Assembly: GCF_021531915.1 (NCBI RefSeq)
Contig: NZ_JAFBIV010000002.1
Coordinates: 241,853-305,852, forward strand
Direction of reading: 5' to 3'
Source: Oscillibacter valericigenes
Lineage (GTDB): Bacteria > Bacillota > Clostridia > Oscillospirales > Oscillospiraceae
Length of the DNA stretch: 64,000 bases
Both the position numbers and the translations under genes were made by a program. Within the stretch, counting starts at the first letter, position 1. Every line of letters begins with the position of its first letter. The notes beneath the pieces are model-generated. The model did not search any database and had not been told where the DNA came from. It saw only the letters and a list, made by a program, of their open reading frames with translations. Shown here piece after piece: positions 33,165-40,942 of this stretch.

Positions 33165-35939
33165 TTATTCCTCATCCCGCTTCTTGCGGCCCAGGAGGGA
33201 CACGCCGGCCAGTCCGGTGCCGGACAGGGCGGTCAGCGCCAGCCACAGGGAGGCCATGTCACCGGTCTTGGGGACATCAGACTGGGGAATGTCCTCGTCG
33301 GGAAGGTCCTCCATGGGGACATCGGGATCGGTGAGTTCCTCACCGAGGACTTCCGTGCCGGGGATGTCGGTCTTGGGAACATCAGGGTCTCCGATATCCT
33401 CGCCGGGCTTGTCGCCGGGCTTGTCGCCGCCGGGACCCTCGGGATCGCTTCCGCCGGGAACATCATCGGGAGTAAAGACCCACGTACCCACCAGGGTCAC
33501 GTCACCGACAACGCCATTTTCATCCACCACGGGGCCGGAGGGCTGCCAGCCGCTGAAGGTCCAGGTACCACCGGGGACCTTGACAGGCTCCAGGGCATCC
33601 GGCGTAATGGTGGGGTCGATGCTGGTGACATCATTGCCCATGCTGCCGCCGGGGAGCTTATCCAGCACTTCCTGGGGCAGTTCCTTGCCGTCCGTGCCGC
33701 TCTCAAAGCCGTAGTTCACATCGTACTTGGGGAACTGGATCTTGTCAGCGCTCAGGATAGCGTCCACGTTGACAACATAGGCCACCTGCTTGCCGCCCTC
33801 GGTCTCAGACTTATTGGGAACCACATAACCAGCGCCCTTATTGCCGTAAACGCCGTCCGCGTTAAAGATGAAGTAGGTTCCATCCTTGGGAACATTCACC
33901 GCAAAGGAATTGTACAGGTTATCGCCGTCCAGGGGCAGCGTGAAGCGATTGACTTCCTTGCCGTCCTTATCCACCACGACGAACTCCACAGACTCCTTCT
34001 TGTTCAGGCCATTGCTGTCCAGCTTGCCCAGCTCCTCCAGGAAGCGGCCGTTGATGAACTGGTTATCCTTGGAACTCAGAGTGCTGCGGGTGTCAATTGC
34101 AAAGTAGAGATCACCATAGGCTTCCAGATCGCTGTTGTCGATGCGGATGGTGCCGCCATCACCATTATAGCCGTTGCCGATGGCAGAAGCATAAAGGCCG
34201 GACTTTGCGTAGACAGTGCTGCCATCAATGATGATATCACCAAATGTGCCCAGATAACCCGCGCCAATACCCGGAGCATAGGCGCTGCCTGTTGCGGTCA
34301 CGTCCGCATTTTCGGAAATCTCAATGCTCTTGACAACACCAGAAATACCGCTGCCGATGCCGCTGCCGTATTTGCCCGTGGCAGTCGCCTGTACCTTACC
34401 GCCGCTGATGGTGACGGAAGAACGCTCATATTCCGTCTCATTCTTCACCGTGAGATAGTTGCCTCCGCTGCCGATGGCGGCCGCTCCGGACCCGCCAGTG
34501 GCAGTAACATCTCCGTTTTGAATATGGATGGTGCCGCTGTAGCCGCCTGCGCCGCCGCCGATACCGGCGCCGCCGTTGGTAGAGCCGGAAGAAGAACCGG
34601 TGGCAGTCACCTTACCGGTGGTATTGATGGTAATATTGCCTGCGGACTGACTCTGACCACCGCCGATACCGGCGCTTGCATATTCAGAGGAGGCATTCAC
34701 ATTGGCGTTACCCTGGATCGTAATATCGTTCTTGGCATTTGTCCCGTCAACGTCGTAACCCTTGTTGCCGCTGCCGACACCTGCGCCACAGGTGCCAAAC
34801 AGTCTGTTGGCATGAGCGTTTACATCAGCATCGCCTTCAATAACTACTGTACCCGTATTGGTCATGTAGCCACCGCCGATACCAGCGGCACCACCATTGC
34901 CTTCAGCCTTGACTGTTCCACCGCTGATGGTGATCTTACCTTCGTTTGAGTTGCTGCCGGCTCCATGACTGCCTGAACCGATACCTGCGCCTCCGATGCT
35001 GCCGACAGCAGTTACGTTACCGCCGGCAATCGTGATATTTGAGGCATCACCGTTGTTGCCGCCGCCGATACCTGCACCACCTGCAACTGTGCTGCTCCCA
35101 CTGATTACTATTCCACTGGGAAGCGTAATATCAGCGACATTTCCGCCTGTTGCGTTTACTGTTCCGCCGTTAATTGTAATATTGCCGGCGCCCGTATTCA
35201 CGAGGCCACGCGCTGTGCCGCCACCGCCAATACCGGCAGCATAGGAACCGCCTGTAGCGGTTATTTTACCGCTGTCAATAGTGATGTTGCCGCTGTTGCC
35301 GTCAGCATAACCGCCGCCTACCAGCGTACTTCCGCCAATACCGGCACCGCCGGCCTGGAGCTTCGAATTGATTCCGCCGACAGCATCCAGGGAACCGCCA
35401 TCGTTGTTGCCGTCCTGGATGATCACGGTCGCGTTGGTGTCTTTTCCGTCCCCCGCATCGGAATCGCCCTTGACTTCCAGACCCGCGCGGCCGTCATCGC
35501 CTTTCAGAATGTTTTTGCCGTCCAGTTCGATGGTCACACTGGAGCCCTCTCCAATTGAGACAGCTGAATCTTGCTTCGCCTCGATATTGACATCCTTCAA
35601 CGTGATGGTCACATCGCTGACATTTTCGCCCACCTGCACGGTGTTGGTAGTTGCTTCTTTTTCAGAGCCTGATTTTGAATCAACACCCTGATTGATGATA
35701 ATCTTACCATCATTTGAGGTATCTTCTTTTACATAGGTGCGGTCTGCCGTGTCCTTTGTGACCTCATCTCTGGTTTTCTGCCAACTATAATCGCCTTCGC
35801 CATCCTGGTCATTGTCCACATAAACGCTACCCTGTTCCAGATCATACTCCACCGCCAAGGCGGCGGTGCTGGCGATCCCCATGGTCATGCTGCCGGCCAG
35901 CAGGATCGCAAACAGTTTTTGCAGTTTCTTTTTTGCCAT
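33165..35939 (-). CDS. sortase-anchored surface protein with beta-helical Gly-rich repeats and a SHIRT domain
   Basis: The 924-residue protein starts with a signal peptide (residues 1-29). A long region of about 20 short repeats follows (residues about 75-640), each with variants of GGAGIGGG or GIGSG followed by a VTATG or ITISGG strand, typical of a right-handed beta helix as in carbohydrate-binding or adhesive proteins. Residues about 739-821 (YDVNYGFESG, VPGGTWTFSGW, VTLVGTW) match a SHIRT-type stalk domain. A Pro/Asp-rich wall spacer leads to VPKTGD near residue 889, a hydrophobic helix and a KKRDEE tail, so it is a sortase substrate with V for L in LPxTG. Base composition is less GC-rich than its neighbours in the repeat region. 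A c-di-GMP-I riboswitch controls its leader. Confidence 0.88.
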   Translation of the reverse strand: MAKKKLQKLFAILLAGSMTMGIASTAALAVEYDLEQGSVYVDNDQDGEGDYSWQKTRDEVTKDTADRTYVKEDTSNDGKIIINQGVDSKSGSEKEATTNTVQVGENVSDVTITLKDVNIEAKQDSAVSIGEGSSVTIELDGKNILKGDDGRAGLEVKGDSDAGDGKDTNATVIIQDGNNDGGSLDAVGGINSKLQAGGAGIGGSTLVGGGYADGNSGNITIDSGKITATGGSYAAGIGGGGTARGLVNTGAGNITINGGTVNATGGNVADITLPSGIVISGSSTVAGGAGIGGGNNGDASNITIAGGNVTAVGSIGGAGIGSGSHGAGSNSNEGKITISGGTVKAEGNGGAAGIGGGYMTNTGTVVIEGDADVNAHANRLFGTCGAGVGSGNKGYDVDGTNAKNDITIQGNANVNASSEYASAGIGGGQSQSAGNITINTTGKVTATGSSSGSTNGGAGIGGGAGGYSGTIHIQNGDVTATGGSGAAAIGSGGNYLTVKNETEYERSSVTISGGKVQATATGKYGSGIGSGISGVVKSIEISENADVTATGSAYAPGIGAGYLGTFGDIIIDGSTVYAKSGLYASAIGNGYNGDGGTIRIDNSDLEAYGDLYFAIDTRSTLSSKDNQFINGRFLEELGKLDSNGLNKKESVEFVVVDKDGKEVNRFTLPLDGDNLYNSFAVNVPKDGTYFIFNADGVYGNKGAGYVVPNKSETEGGKQVAYVVNVDAILSADKIQFPKYDVNYGFESGTDGKELPQEVLDKLPGGSMGNDVTSIDPTITPDALEPVKVPGGTWTFSGWQPSGPVVDENGVVGDVTLVGTWVFTPDDVPGGSDPEGPGGDKPGDKPGEDIGDPDVPKTDIPGTEVLGEELTDPDVPMEDLPDEDIPQSDVPKTGDMASLWLALTALSGTGLAGVSLLGRKKRDEE

Positions 35940-35943
35940 TTTC

Positions 35944-35971
35944 TCAATCTTCCTTTCGCTTTTTAGATTGA
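35944..35971 (-). promoter_or_regulatory. hairpin enclosing the ribosome-binding site of the surface-protein gene
   Basis: TCAATCT and AGATTGA can pair around a loop that contains AGCGAAAGGA, overlapping the ribosome-binding site. It could let the riboswitch act on translation. Confidence 0.5.
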
Positions 35972-35981
35972 AATTCTGGCA

Positions 35982-36069
35982 GCTGGGCTGACTTGGCTGA
36001 GTCCTTTCGGTGGTCCCCGCTTTAGCCCCCTTGCTTTGCGTCCCATCCTTTCGGGTGGTTTGCCCTTAC
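35982..36069 (-). ncRNA. cyclic di-GMP-I riboswitch (GEMM-I)
   Basis: On the minus strand the leader contains AGGGCAAACCA, a CGAAAG tetraloop stem, TGGGACGCAAAGC and GGCTAAAGC, in the order and spacing of the GEMM-I aptamer. The GAAA loop is the usual tetraloop and the GGCUAAA segment its receptor side. It lies in a leader of about 190 nt, some 40 nt upstream of the start codon of the surface protein. No clear terminator follows, so control is more likely at translation. Family assignment rests on motif match; switching direction is not known. Confidence 0.87.
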
Positions 36070-36133
36070 AGTTTTACAAATACGCGGCTCCCCGCGCCGG
36101 GTCCAGCACTCGTTCTCTCTTGCTGTTGAGGTT

Positions 36134-36142
36134 ACTATACCA
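36134..36142 (-). promoter_or_regulatory. extended -10 promoter upstream of the riboswitch
   Basis: Minus-strand TGG-TATAGT. Transcription would begin about 60 nt before the aptamer. Confidence 0.55.
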
Positions 36143-36232
36143 CATGCCGGTTACAAATTCGGTTACATTTTTAAAAATTGTTTCAAAATTGTTCTGTCAA
36201 ATTTTACAATATTTTTACCTTGTTTTTGTAAT

Positions 36233-36982
36233 TTATTGAAAAACGCACAGGGCGGTGAAGCAGGTCCCCTCGGGGCCAAGGCCCTCCACCCGGTAGGTAT
36301 CCGCCTCCCGGAAGCCCTCCAATCGCAGATCCTCTCCCAGGGTGGCCTCCTTGCTGTAGTTGATATAGAACTCCCGCGGCACCCGGGGCTGCAGATCCGC
36401 CGGCAGGGCGTCCCAGACGATGTCGCCGTAGTTGCCGCTGAACAGGTGGCCGTTGCCGTCCAGGTCCGACCAGCGGATGGCCCGGCGGCCCAGGTCCTCC
36501 GTGCCCTCCCTGGGCAGGACGATCTTTTTCGGCTCGGGACAGTCGATCTCCACAGGGCAGACCGTCAGGGGCTTGGCTGTGAAGGAGCCGGGCCGCAGGA
36601 TCTTCCGGGTGATGGGGTCCACCAGGATCCAGTCGCTTTTGGCGGAAACGCACAGCCGCCCCGTCTGGTCCCGCATCTCATAGACACGCTGCATATGGGC
36701 GCCCTTGGCGCCGTTTTCCCAGGTGGTGATATCCAGCAGGTCCCGGGTCTGCGGGCAGGCGTGGATCTTCACTGCCGCGCGGGACAGCAGGAATACCTCC
36801 CGCATGGCGTACAGCTTCTCATGGGTCAGCCCCCGGGCGTCGTAGTCATAGCCTGCAAAGGCCGCCATTTTGCTGAGGATTGCCGCCACCCGCATCCGCT
36901 TCTCCCGGTCGCAGTCCCAGAATACCAGTTCCTCCTGTCGAAAATAGCTGTTTTCTGTCAGCTGCTGCCTGAAATCTTTCAC
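36233..36982 (-). CDS. acyl-ACP thioesterase
   Basis: The 249-residue protein resembles bacterial acyl-ACP thioesterases (FatA/FatB type) with two hot-dog domains. The first half starts with the domain YFRQEELVFWDCDREKRMRV, and IRWSDLDGNGHLFSGNYGDIVWD in the second half is the catalytic region with its conserved Asp, Asn and His. The enzyme releases fatty acids from acyl carrier protein. The start is GTG 36982 with AGGAGAG upstream and a good promoter behind it. It is divergent from ridA. Confidence 0.9.
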   Translation of the reverse strand: MKDFRQQLTENSYFRQEELVFWDCDREKRMRVAAILSKMAAFAGYDYDARGLTHEKLYAMREVFLLSRAAVKIHACPQTRDLLDITTWENGAKGAHMQRVYEMRDQTGRLCVSAKSDWILVDPITRKILRPGSFTAKPLTVCPVEIDCPEPKKIVLPREGTEDLGRRAIRWSDLDGNGHLFSGNYGDIVWDALPADLQPRVPREFYINYSKEATLGEDLRLEGFREADTYRVEGLGPEGTCFTALCVFQ

Positions 36983-37012
36983 CCTGGTCTCTCCTTCTGA
37001 AAATAATAGGTG

Positions 37013-37041
37013 AGTATATCACATTTTTCTTTTTTGGGCAA
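37013..37041 (-). promoter_or_regulatory. sigma-A promoter for the thioesterase gene
   Basis: Minus-strand TTGCCC, 17 bp, TATACT, with a TGA extension before the -10. Confidence 0.75.
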
Positions 37042-37051
37042 GGCGAAAAGG

Positions 37052-37078
37052 TTGACTTTTCCAGGCAGCTGTGATACT
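37052..37078 (+). promoter_or_regulatory. promoter for ridA
   Basis: TTGACT and GATACT with a 15-bp spacer and TG extension (TGT-GATACT). It runs divergently from the thioesterase promoter only a few bases away. Confidence 0.55.
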
Positions 37079-37119
37079 TTAAGTGTGACAAAATTTTATT
37101 ACCATTGGAGGTTTTTATC

Positions 37120-37500
37120 ATGGAAAAGAAAGTCATCGCCACCACCGCCGCTCCCGGCGCCATCGGCCCCTATTCCCAGGCCCGTCTGATGGGTGATCTG
37201 CTGATCACCTCCGGCCAACTGCCCCTGGACCCCGCCACCGGCGCGTTCCCCGAGGGCATTGAGGCCCAGACCCGCCAGTCCCTGACCAACGTGAAGGCCA
37301 TTGTGGAGGCCGCCGGCCTCTCCATGGACGACGTGGTGAAGACCACCGTGTTCCTCAGCGACATGAACAACTTCGGCGCCATGAACGGCGTGTACGCCGA
37401 GTTCTTCACCGAGGGCAAGTACCCCGCCCGTTCCGCCGTGGAGGTTGCTCGTCTGCCCAAGGACGCTCTGGTGGAAATTGAGGTCATCGCCTGCAAGTAA
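37120..37500 (+). CDS. ridA: RidA-family reactive intermediate/imine deaminase
   Basis: The 126-residue protein is a full-length RidA trimer subunit. [24 protein letters not shown] is the characteristic start; [22 protein letters not shown] contains the carboxylate-binding arginine and catalytic glutamate. RidA hydrolyses reactive enamines and imines made by PLP enzymes. ATG 37120 is used because TTGGAGG, which begins with a possible TTG start, is itself the ribosome-binding site. Two strong hairpins follow. Confidence 0.95.
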   Translation: MEKKVIATTAAPGAIGPYSQARLMGDLLITSGQLPLDPATGAFPEGIEAQTRQSLTNVKAIVEAAGLSMDDVVKTTVFLSDMNNFGAMNGVYAEFFTEGKYPARSAVEVARLPKDALVEIEVIACK

Positions 37501-37534
37501 GCATCCCCCGAATTTCCGTATTTACAGCTGACGG

Positions 37535-37611
37535 GAGACCCGGCTGCGCATAAAGCGTCAGCCGGGTCTCTTGACAGTCTGAGGCCCCCGGAACCACAGT
37601 TCCGGGGGCCT
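37535..37611. terminator. two hairpins between convergent ridA and cupin genes
   Basis: GAGACCCGGCTG with CAGCCGGGTCTC (37535-37570), then AGGCCCCCGGAAC with GTTCCGGGGGCCT (37582-37611). T tracts are short (GTTTGATACC), so termination strength is uncertain. Confidence 0.6.
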
Positions 37612-37636
37612 GTTTGATACCTGTTTACCGCTGATT

Positions 37637-38008
37637 TCAGCAGCCCGTCAGGGGATTCACGTCCCCCTCGGGCGGGACGATGCACAGCCCCATCAGCTCC
37701 CCGTCGCCGGTGTTGCCGAAGTTGTGGCGGACGCCGGAGGGAACGTGGACCCAAGTGCCGAATTCCAGGGGCACCTTCTCCTTGCCGATGCGGAAATAGC
37801 CCTCGCCCTTGATGCAGACGAACCAGTGGCACCACTCATGGGCGTGGATACTGCTCTCGGCGCCCGGCTCCAGGGTGAACAGCCGCATCACATAGTCGTC
37901 CCAGAAGCGGCCGTCGGGGCCAAAGACGATTTTCTTGGTGGAGTTTTCGATAAAGTGGCCTCCGGTGACCACCGGCAGGTCCCGGATATTGCCGGAATAT
38001 TCGCTCAT
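37637..38008 (-). CDS. small cupin-domain protein
   Basis: The 123-residue protein is a single cupin barrel. Motif 1 is IHAHEWCHWFVCIKGEGYFRIG with two histidines and a glutamate position replaced or shifted. Motif 2 is WVHVPSGVRHNFGNTGD with the last histidine. The VFGPDGRFWDDYVMR start is seen in cupins linked to sugar or keto-acid chemistry. Substrate and metal are unknown. GGAAGGGAAGAG precedes ATG 38008. It is 50 bases downstream of the pyruvyltransferase fusion gene on the same strand, so they may share an operon. Confidence 0.8.
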   Translation of the reverse strand: MSEYSGNIRDLPVVTGGHFIENSTKKIVFGPDGRFWDDYVMRLFTLEPGAESSIHAHEWCHWFVCIKGEGYFRIGKEKVPLEFGTWVHVPSGVRHNFGNTGDGELMGLCIVPPEGDVNPLTGC

Positions 38009-38058
38009 AACAGACTCTTCCCTTCCAGATGATTTTTCCCAACGCGGGTCCCCCGCGC

Positions 38059-40383
38059 TCACTTCAGCTTGCTTCGAATTTTTGCCTTCAGTTCCGGAGA
38101 CAGCAGCTTCCCCGCCGCCCGCACCGGCAGTGGCGGAAGACCGCAGAAGCGCTTCCGCACCCGGTCAAAGGGCTCCAGGGCATAGGCCGCGAAGAAGGCT
38201 GCCCGGTCCGCGGGCTGCTGGATGGGCGACGCCAGCCGGGGGTTCCCGGCCACGGCCCGCTCCACGGGGAAGGCCTGGCGGCTCAGGGGCAACTGGTCGA
38301 AGATGTGGCTGCCGTGGGCCGTGTTCACCAGCAGCAGATTGACGCCCTTTTCCTGCTGCTCCGGCAGCTCGTCGGGCCGCAGGCCCCAGAAGTCGCCCAG
38401 GGTAAAATCACCGGGGCGGTTCAGGTTGGTATAGGCGCAGCAGTGGCAGCTGGGCCGCAGGAACAGCGCCCGGCCGAATGCCCGGCCGTACTCCGTGGCG
38501 AAGAGGGGCGCTGTATCCACGGTGCCGTCATCGTAGACCGTGGTGAAATGGCTGTCCTTCCAGCCGGTGACCTTGTTGCGGAACCGCACGGCCTGCAGGC
38601 CCTTGCCCTTCCGCTGCTCGATGGACCGGGCCATGTCCTCCCATACGCCGGGAGAGGGCACGCCGTGGCATACCAGGTCACAGGTGGTCAGATTCTCCGG
38701 GCGGCTGCCCAGGAAACGGTACAGGCCGTCCACCTGGCAGGGGGTGCCGGAAAACAGCACCGGCCGGACTTTCAGCGCCTCCCGGATCTCCCGGAAGGTC
38801 TCCCCCAGGTCGCTCTGGACGTATTTGGCACCCCGCAGCCGCCACAGGTCCTCCTTGCGGAAGCAGGCGATATGCCGCAGGTGCTGCCTGCCGTCCATAG
38901 CGGCGCCGTAGACCACGCCGCCGCCCTCCAGCACATACTCCGCCAGGGCCGTGAATACGCCGCCGGAGGTGGAATCCTTCCGAATCTGGTCATCCCGGTT
39001 CCAGGCGGCGAAGGCCGCCGGCAAATGCATTGCGTTCCGCTCGTGAAGCATGGGGCACACCGCCGTGCAGTGGCCGCAGCGAACGCATTTGTCCGGGTCG
39101 ATAACGGGATAGGCAAAGCCCTCCTTGTCCCGCTCCATGGTGATGGCGTCCTTGGGGCAGCCGCTGGCGCAGGCCGTGCAGCCGGTGCAGGTGCCGTGCT
39201 CCGCCAGGACCGGAAAGTCGCCCTGAACCTTTTGGGGCGCAATGATTTCCGTCGCGTATTGCTCGTTCTCCAGGGCGGCTCGCAGATAGGCCAAGGAGGA
39301 CTTCCGGGCCTCCGCCAGACGCTCCGACGCCCCGGCCCAGTCGATCTCCGTCTCCAGGTCCGCCGTGTCGCCCTTGCCGATGATGCGGTCCGTCAGGCCC
39401 AGGCGGCTGAGGATGCTGAAGGTCCGGGACCGCTCCGGCGCCGCCAGCTCACTGGGGGCCACTGCCGTAAAGAAGGGCTTCTGGAACTGGACGGAAAACA
39501 CGGTGCCGTGGAAGGAATTGGTGCAGACGTAGCTGGCGTTCTGGAACAGGGCCAGGAACTCCGCCGGGCCAGCGTCCAGGATGCACCGGGCCTTGGGGTG
39601 GACCTTCCGGCGGATGCCGCACAGCTGGACCACCGGCAGGCCCGTCCGCTCCGCCAGCTGGCGGATGTAGGGTTCCAGAGCACCGGGCTTGCTGATGCAG
39701 TAGCAGAGAATATACCCCTGAGGGGTATTTGTTTCTGTACCGGGATACCCCCGAGGGGTATTTGCCATAGCAGCCCACTGGTCCGCGTTCAGCAGCAGGG
39801 TGGGGTCCAGCACCACGGGGAAGTCCTTCCCGGTGATCTCCCGCAGGATCTCCCGACCCTGGGTCTCCCGTGCGGACACATGGGAGAAATCTTTCAGATA
39901 GTCCCGCAGCTCCGTCTCCATCTCCTCCGGAATGGCGGGAATGCCGAAGGAGGGGGCGTAGGCGATCTTCCGCCGGTCCGAAAAAGCCCCGAAAAACACC
40001 GGGTCGAAATGCCCGTCCGGGAAAATCTTCGGGTTCCAGATCTGGTCGCTGCCGGAGAGGATCAGATCGTAGGGCAGTTCTGCGTGGCGCAGCTCCTCCA
40101 GGCTCTCAAAGCGGTGGCCGGAGATGCGCAGATGATCTTTGGAGAATTTTTCAAACCGCTGGTAGCGGGTCTCCAGAGCCTTGTAATGCAGGGCCGTGTG
40201 GGTATCCGCCGCCAGGCTGCCCAGGCCCGTGGGCTTCCGGAAGAGGGCGTTTTTCTGGTTGACATAATAGTCTATGATCTCACACTCTGCCCCCAGGGAC
40301 TCCACAGCCCGCTGGGTCGCCGCCGCCTGCAGCAGGGCACCGTAATGGTGGATATGATAAAAGGTGACAAGTCCTGTTTTCAA
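38059..40383 (-). CDS. polysaccharide pyruvyltransferase fused to a 4Fe-4S FrhB-like domain
   Basis: The 774-residue protein joins two families. Residues about 1-350 are a polysaccharide pyruvyltransferase domain: YHIHHYGALLQAAATQRAVE at the N-terminus, LILSGSDQIWNPKIF near 110, and CTNSFHGTVFSVQFQKPF near 295. Residues about 395-774 carry two 4Fe-4S motifs (CTGCTACASGCPKDAI and CVRCGHCTAVCPM). A coenzyme F420 hydrogenase beta-subunit-like region follows (STSGGVFTALAEYVLEGGGVV, FSGTPCQVDGLYRFLG, TCDLVCHGVPSPGVWEDM). Such fusions occur in glycan gene clusters of gut clostridia. No glycosyltransferases are adjacent. Two palindromic repeats are inserted in frame near residue 215. Confidence 0.85.
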   Translation of the reverse strand: MKTGLVTFYHIHHYGALLQAAATQRAVESLGAECEIIDYYVNQKNALFRKPTGLGSLAADTHTALHYKALETRYQRFEKFSKDHLRISGHRFESLEELRHAELPYDLILSGSDQIWNPKIFPDGHFDPVFFGAFSDRRKIAYAPSFGIPAIPEEMETELRDYLKDFSHVSARETQGREILREITGKDFPVVLDPTLLLNADQWAAMANTPRGYPGTETNTPQGYILCYCISKPGALEPYIRQLAERTGLPVVQLCGIRRKVHPKARCILDAGPAEFLALFQNASYVCTNSFHGTVFSVQFQKPFFTAVAPSELAAPERSRTFSILSRLGLTDRIIGKGDTADLETEIDWAGASERLAEARKSSLAYLRAALENEQYATEIIAPQKVQGDFPVLAEHGTCTGCTACASGCPKDAITMERDKEGFAYPVIDPDKCVRCGHCTAVCPMLHERNAMHLPAAFAAWNRDDQIRKDSTSGGVFTALAEYVLEGGGVVYGAAMDGRQHLRHIACFRKEDLWRLRGAKYVQSDLGETFREIREALKVRPVLFSGTPCQVDGLYRFLGSRPENLTTCDLVCHGVPSPGVWEDMARSIEQRKGKGLQAVRFRNKVTGWKDSHFTTVYDDGTVDTAPLFATEYGRAFGRALFLRPSCHCCAYTNLNRPGDFTLGDFWGLRPDELPEQQEKGVNLLLVNTAHGSHIFDQLPLSRQAFPVERAVAGNPRLASPIQQPADRAAFFAAYALEPFDRVRKRFCGLPPLPVRAAGKLLSPELKAKIRSKLK
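39712..39761. repeat. two in-frame 17-bp palindromes inside the pyruvyltransferase gene
   Basis: ATACCCCTGAGGGGTAT (39712-39728) and ATACCCCCGAGGGGTAT (39745-39761) are direct repeats, each itself a palindrome, both followed by TTTG. They encode the repeated peptide NTP(Q/R)GY. Three-base periodicity is kept, so the enzyme frame stays open. Confidence 0.8.
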
Positions 40384-40411
40384 GAAAAGGCTTCCTTTCC
40401 TGTCTGGTATC

Positions 40412-40912
40412 TTATTTCAGGTCCATGACCACGTTTTCCGGGGTCAGCAGGTCGTCCTCCGCGATCCAGTCCGCCACGGGGACAGTCTCAAACTCCGTCT
40501 CTGTGCGGCGGATGACCACCTTTTCCAGTCCCGCGTTGATGACCATGCGGCGGCACATGAGACAGGAAGTGGCGTCGGCCAGCAGTTCTCCCGTCCGAGC
40601 ATCCCGGCCCACCAGATAGATGGTGCCGCCCACCATGTCCCGCCGGGAGGCGGAGATGATGGCGTTGGCCTCGGCGTGGACGCTGCGGCACAGCTCATAC
40701 CGCTCTCCTCTGGGGACCTTCATGGCCTCCCGGGAGCAGTAGCCCATATCCACGCAGTTGGCCCGGCCCCGGGGGGCGCCGTTGTAGCCGGTGGAGATGA
40801 TCTCGTCGTTCTTCACGATGATGGCGCCGTAGACCCGGCGCAGGCAGGTGGCCCGCTCCAGCACGGTCTCGGCGATATCCAGATAGTAATTTTCCTTACT
40901 GATGCGCTCCAT
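40412..40912 (-). CDS. deoxycytidylate (dCMP) deaminase
   Basis: The 166-residue protein has the zinc deaminase motifs: VHAEANAIISA (His ligand and proton-shuttling Glu) and ATSCLMCRRMV (C-x2-C ligands). The N-terminus RISKENYYLDIAETVLERATC and TGYNGAPRG are typical of ComEB/dCMP deaminases, which feed dUMP to thymidylate synthase. That links it to thyA at 18.6 kb. ATG 40912 has AGAGAGG at proper spacing; ATG 40918 is too close to that site. The pyruvyltransferase fusion gene begins 28 bases downstream. Confidence 0.92.
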   Translation of the reverse strand: MERISKENYYLDIAETVLERATCLRRVYGAIIVKNDEIISTGYNGAPRGRANCVDMGYCSREAMKVPRGERYELCRSVHAEANAIISASRRDMVGGTIYLVGRDARTGELLADATSCLMCRRMVINAGLEKVVIRRTETEFETVPVADWIAEDDLLTPENVVMDLK

Positions 40913-40942
40913 ACACATTCCTCTCTCTGTATGACGTTTGTA

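Noticed and set aside
34500..35400. Regularly spaced GGCACCGCC/GCCGATACC-like DNA repeats considered as a CRISPR array
   Set aside because: They encode GIGGG protein repeats in frame, vary in length and spacing, and no cas genes are present.
37535..37611. Paired GC-rich hairpins considered as a tRNA or structured RNA
   Set aside because: No T-loop, anticodon or acceptor geometry; they fit intergenic terminator hairpins between convergent genes.
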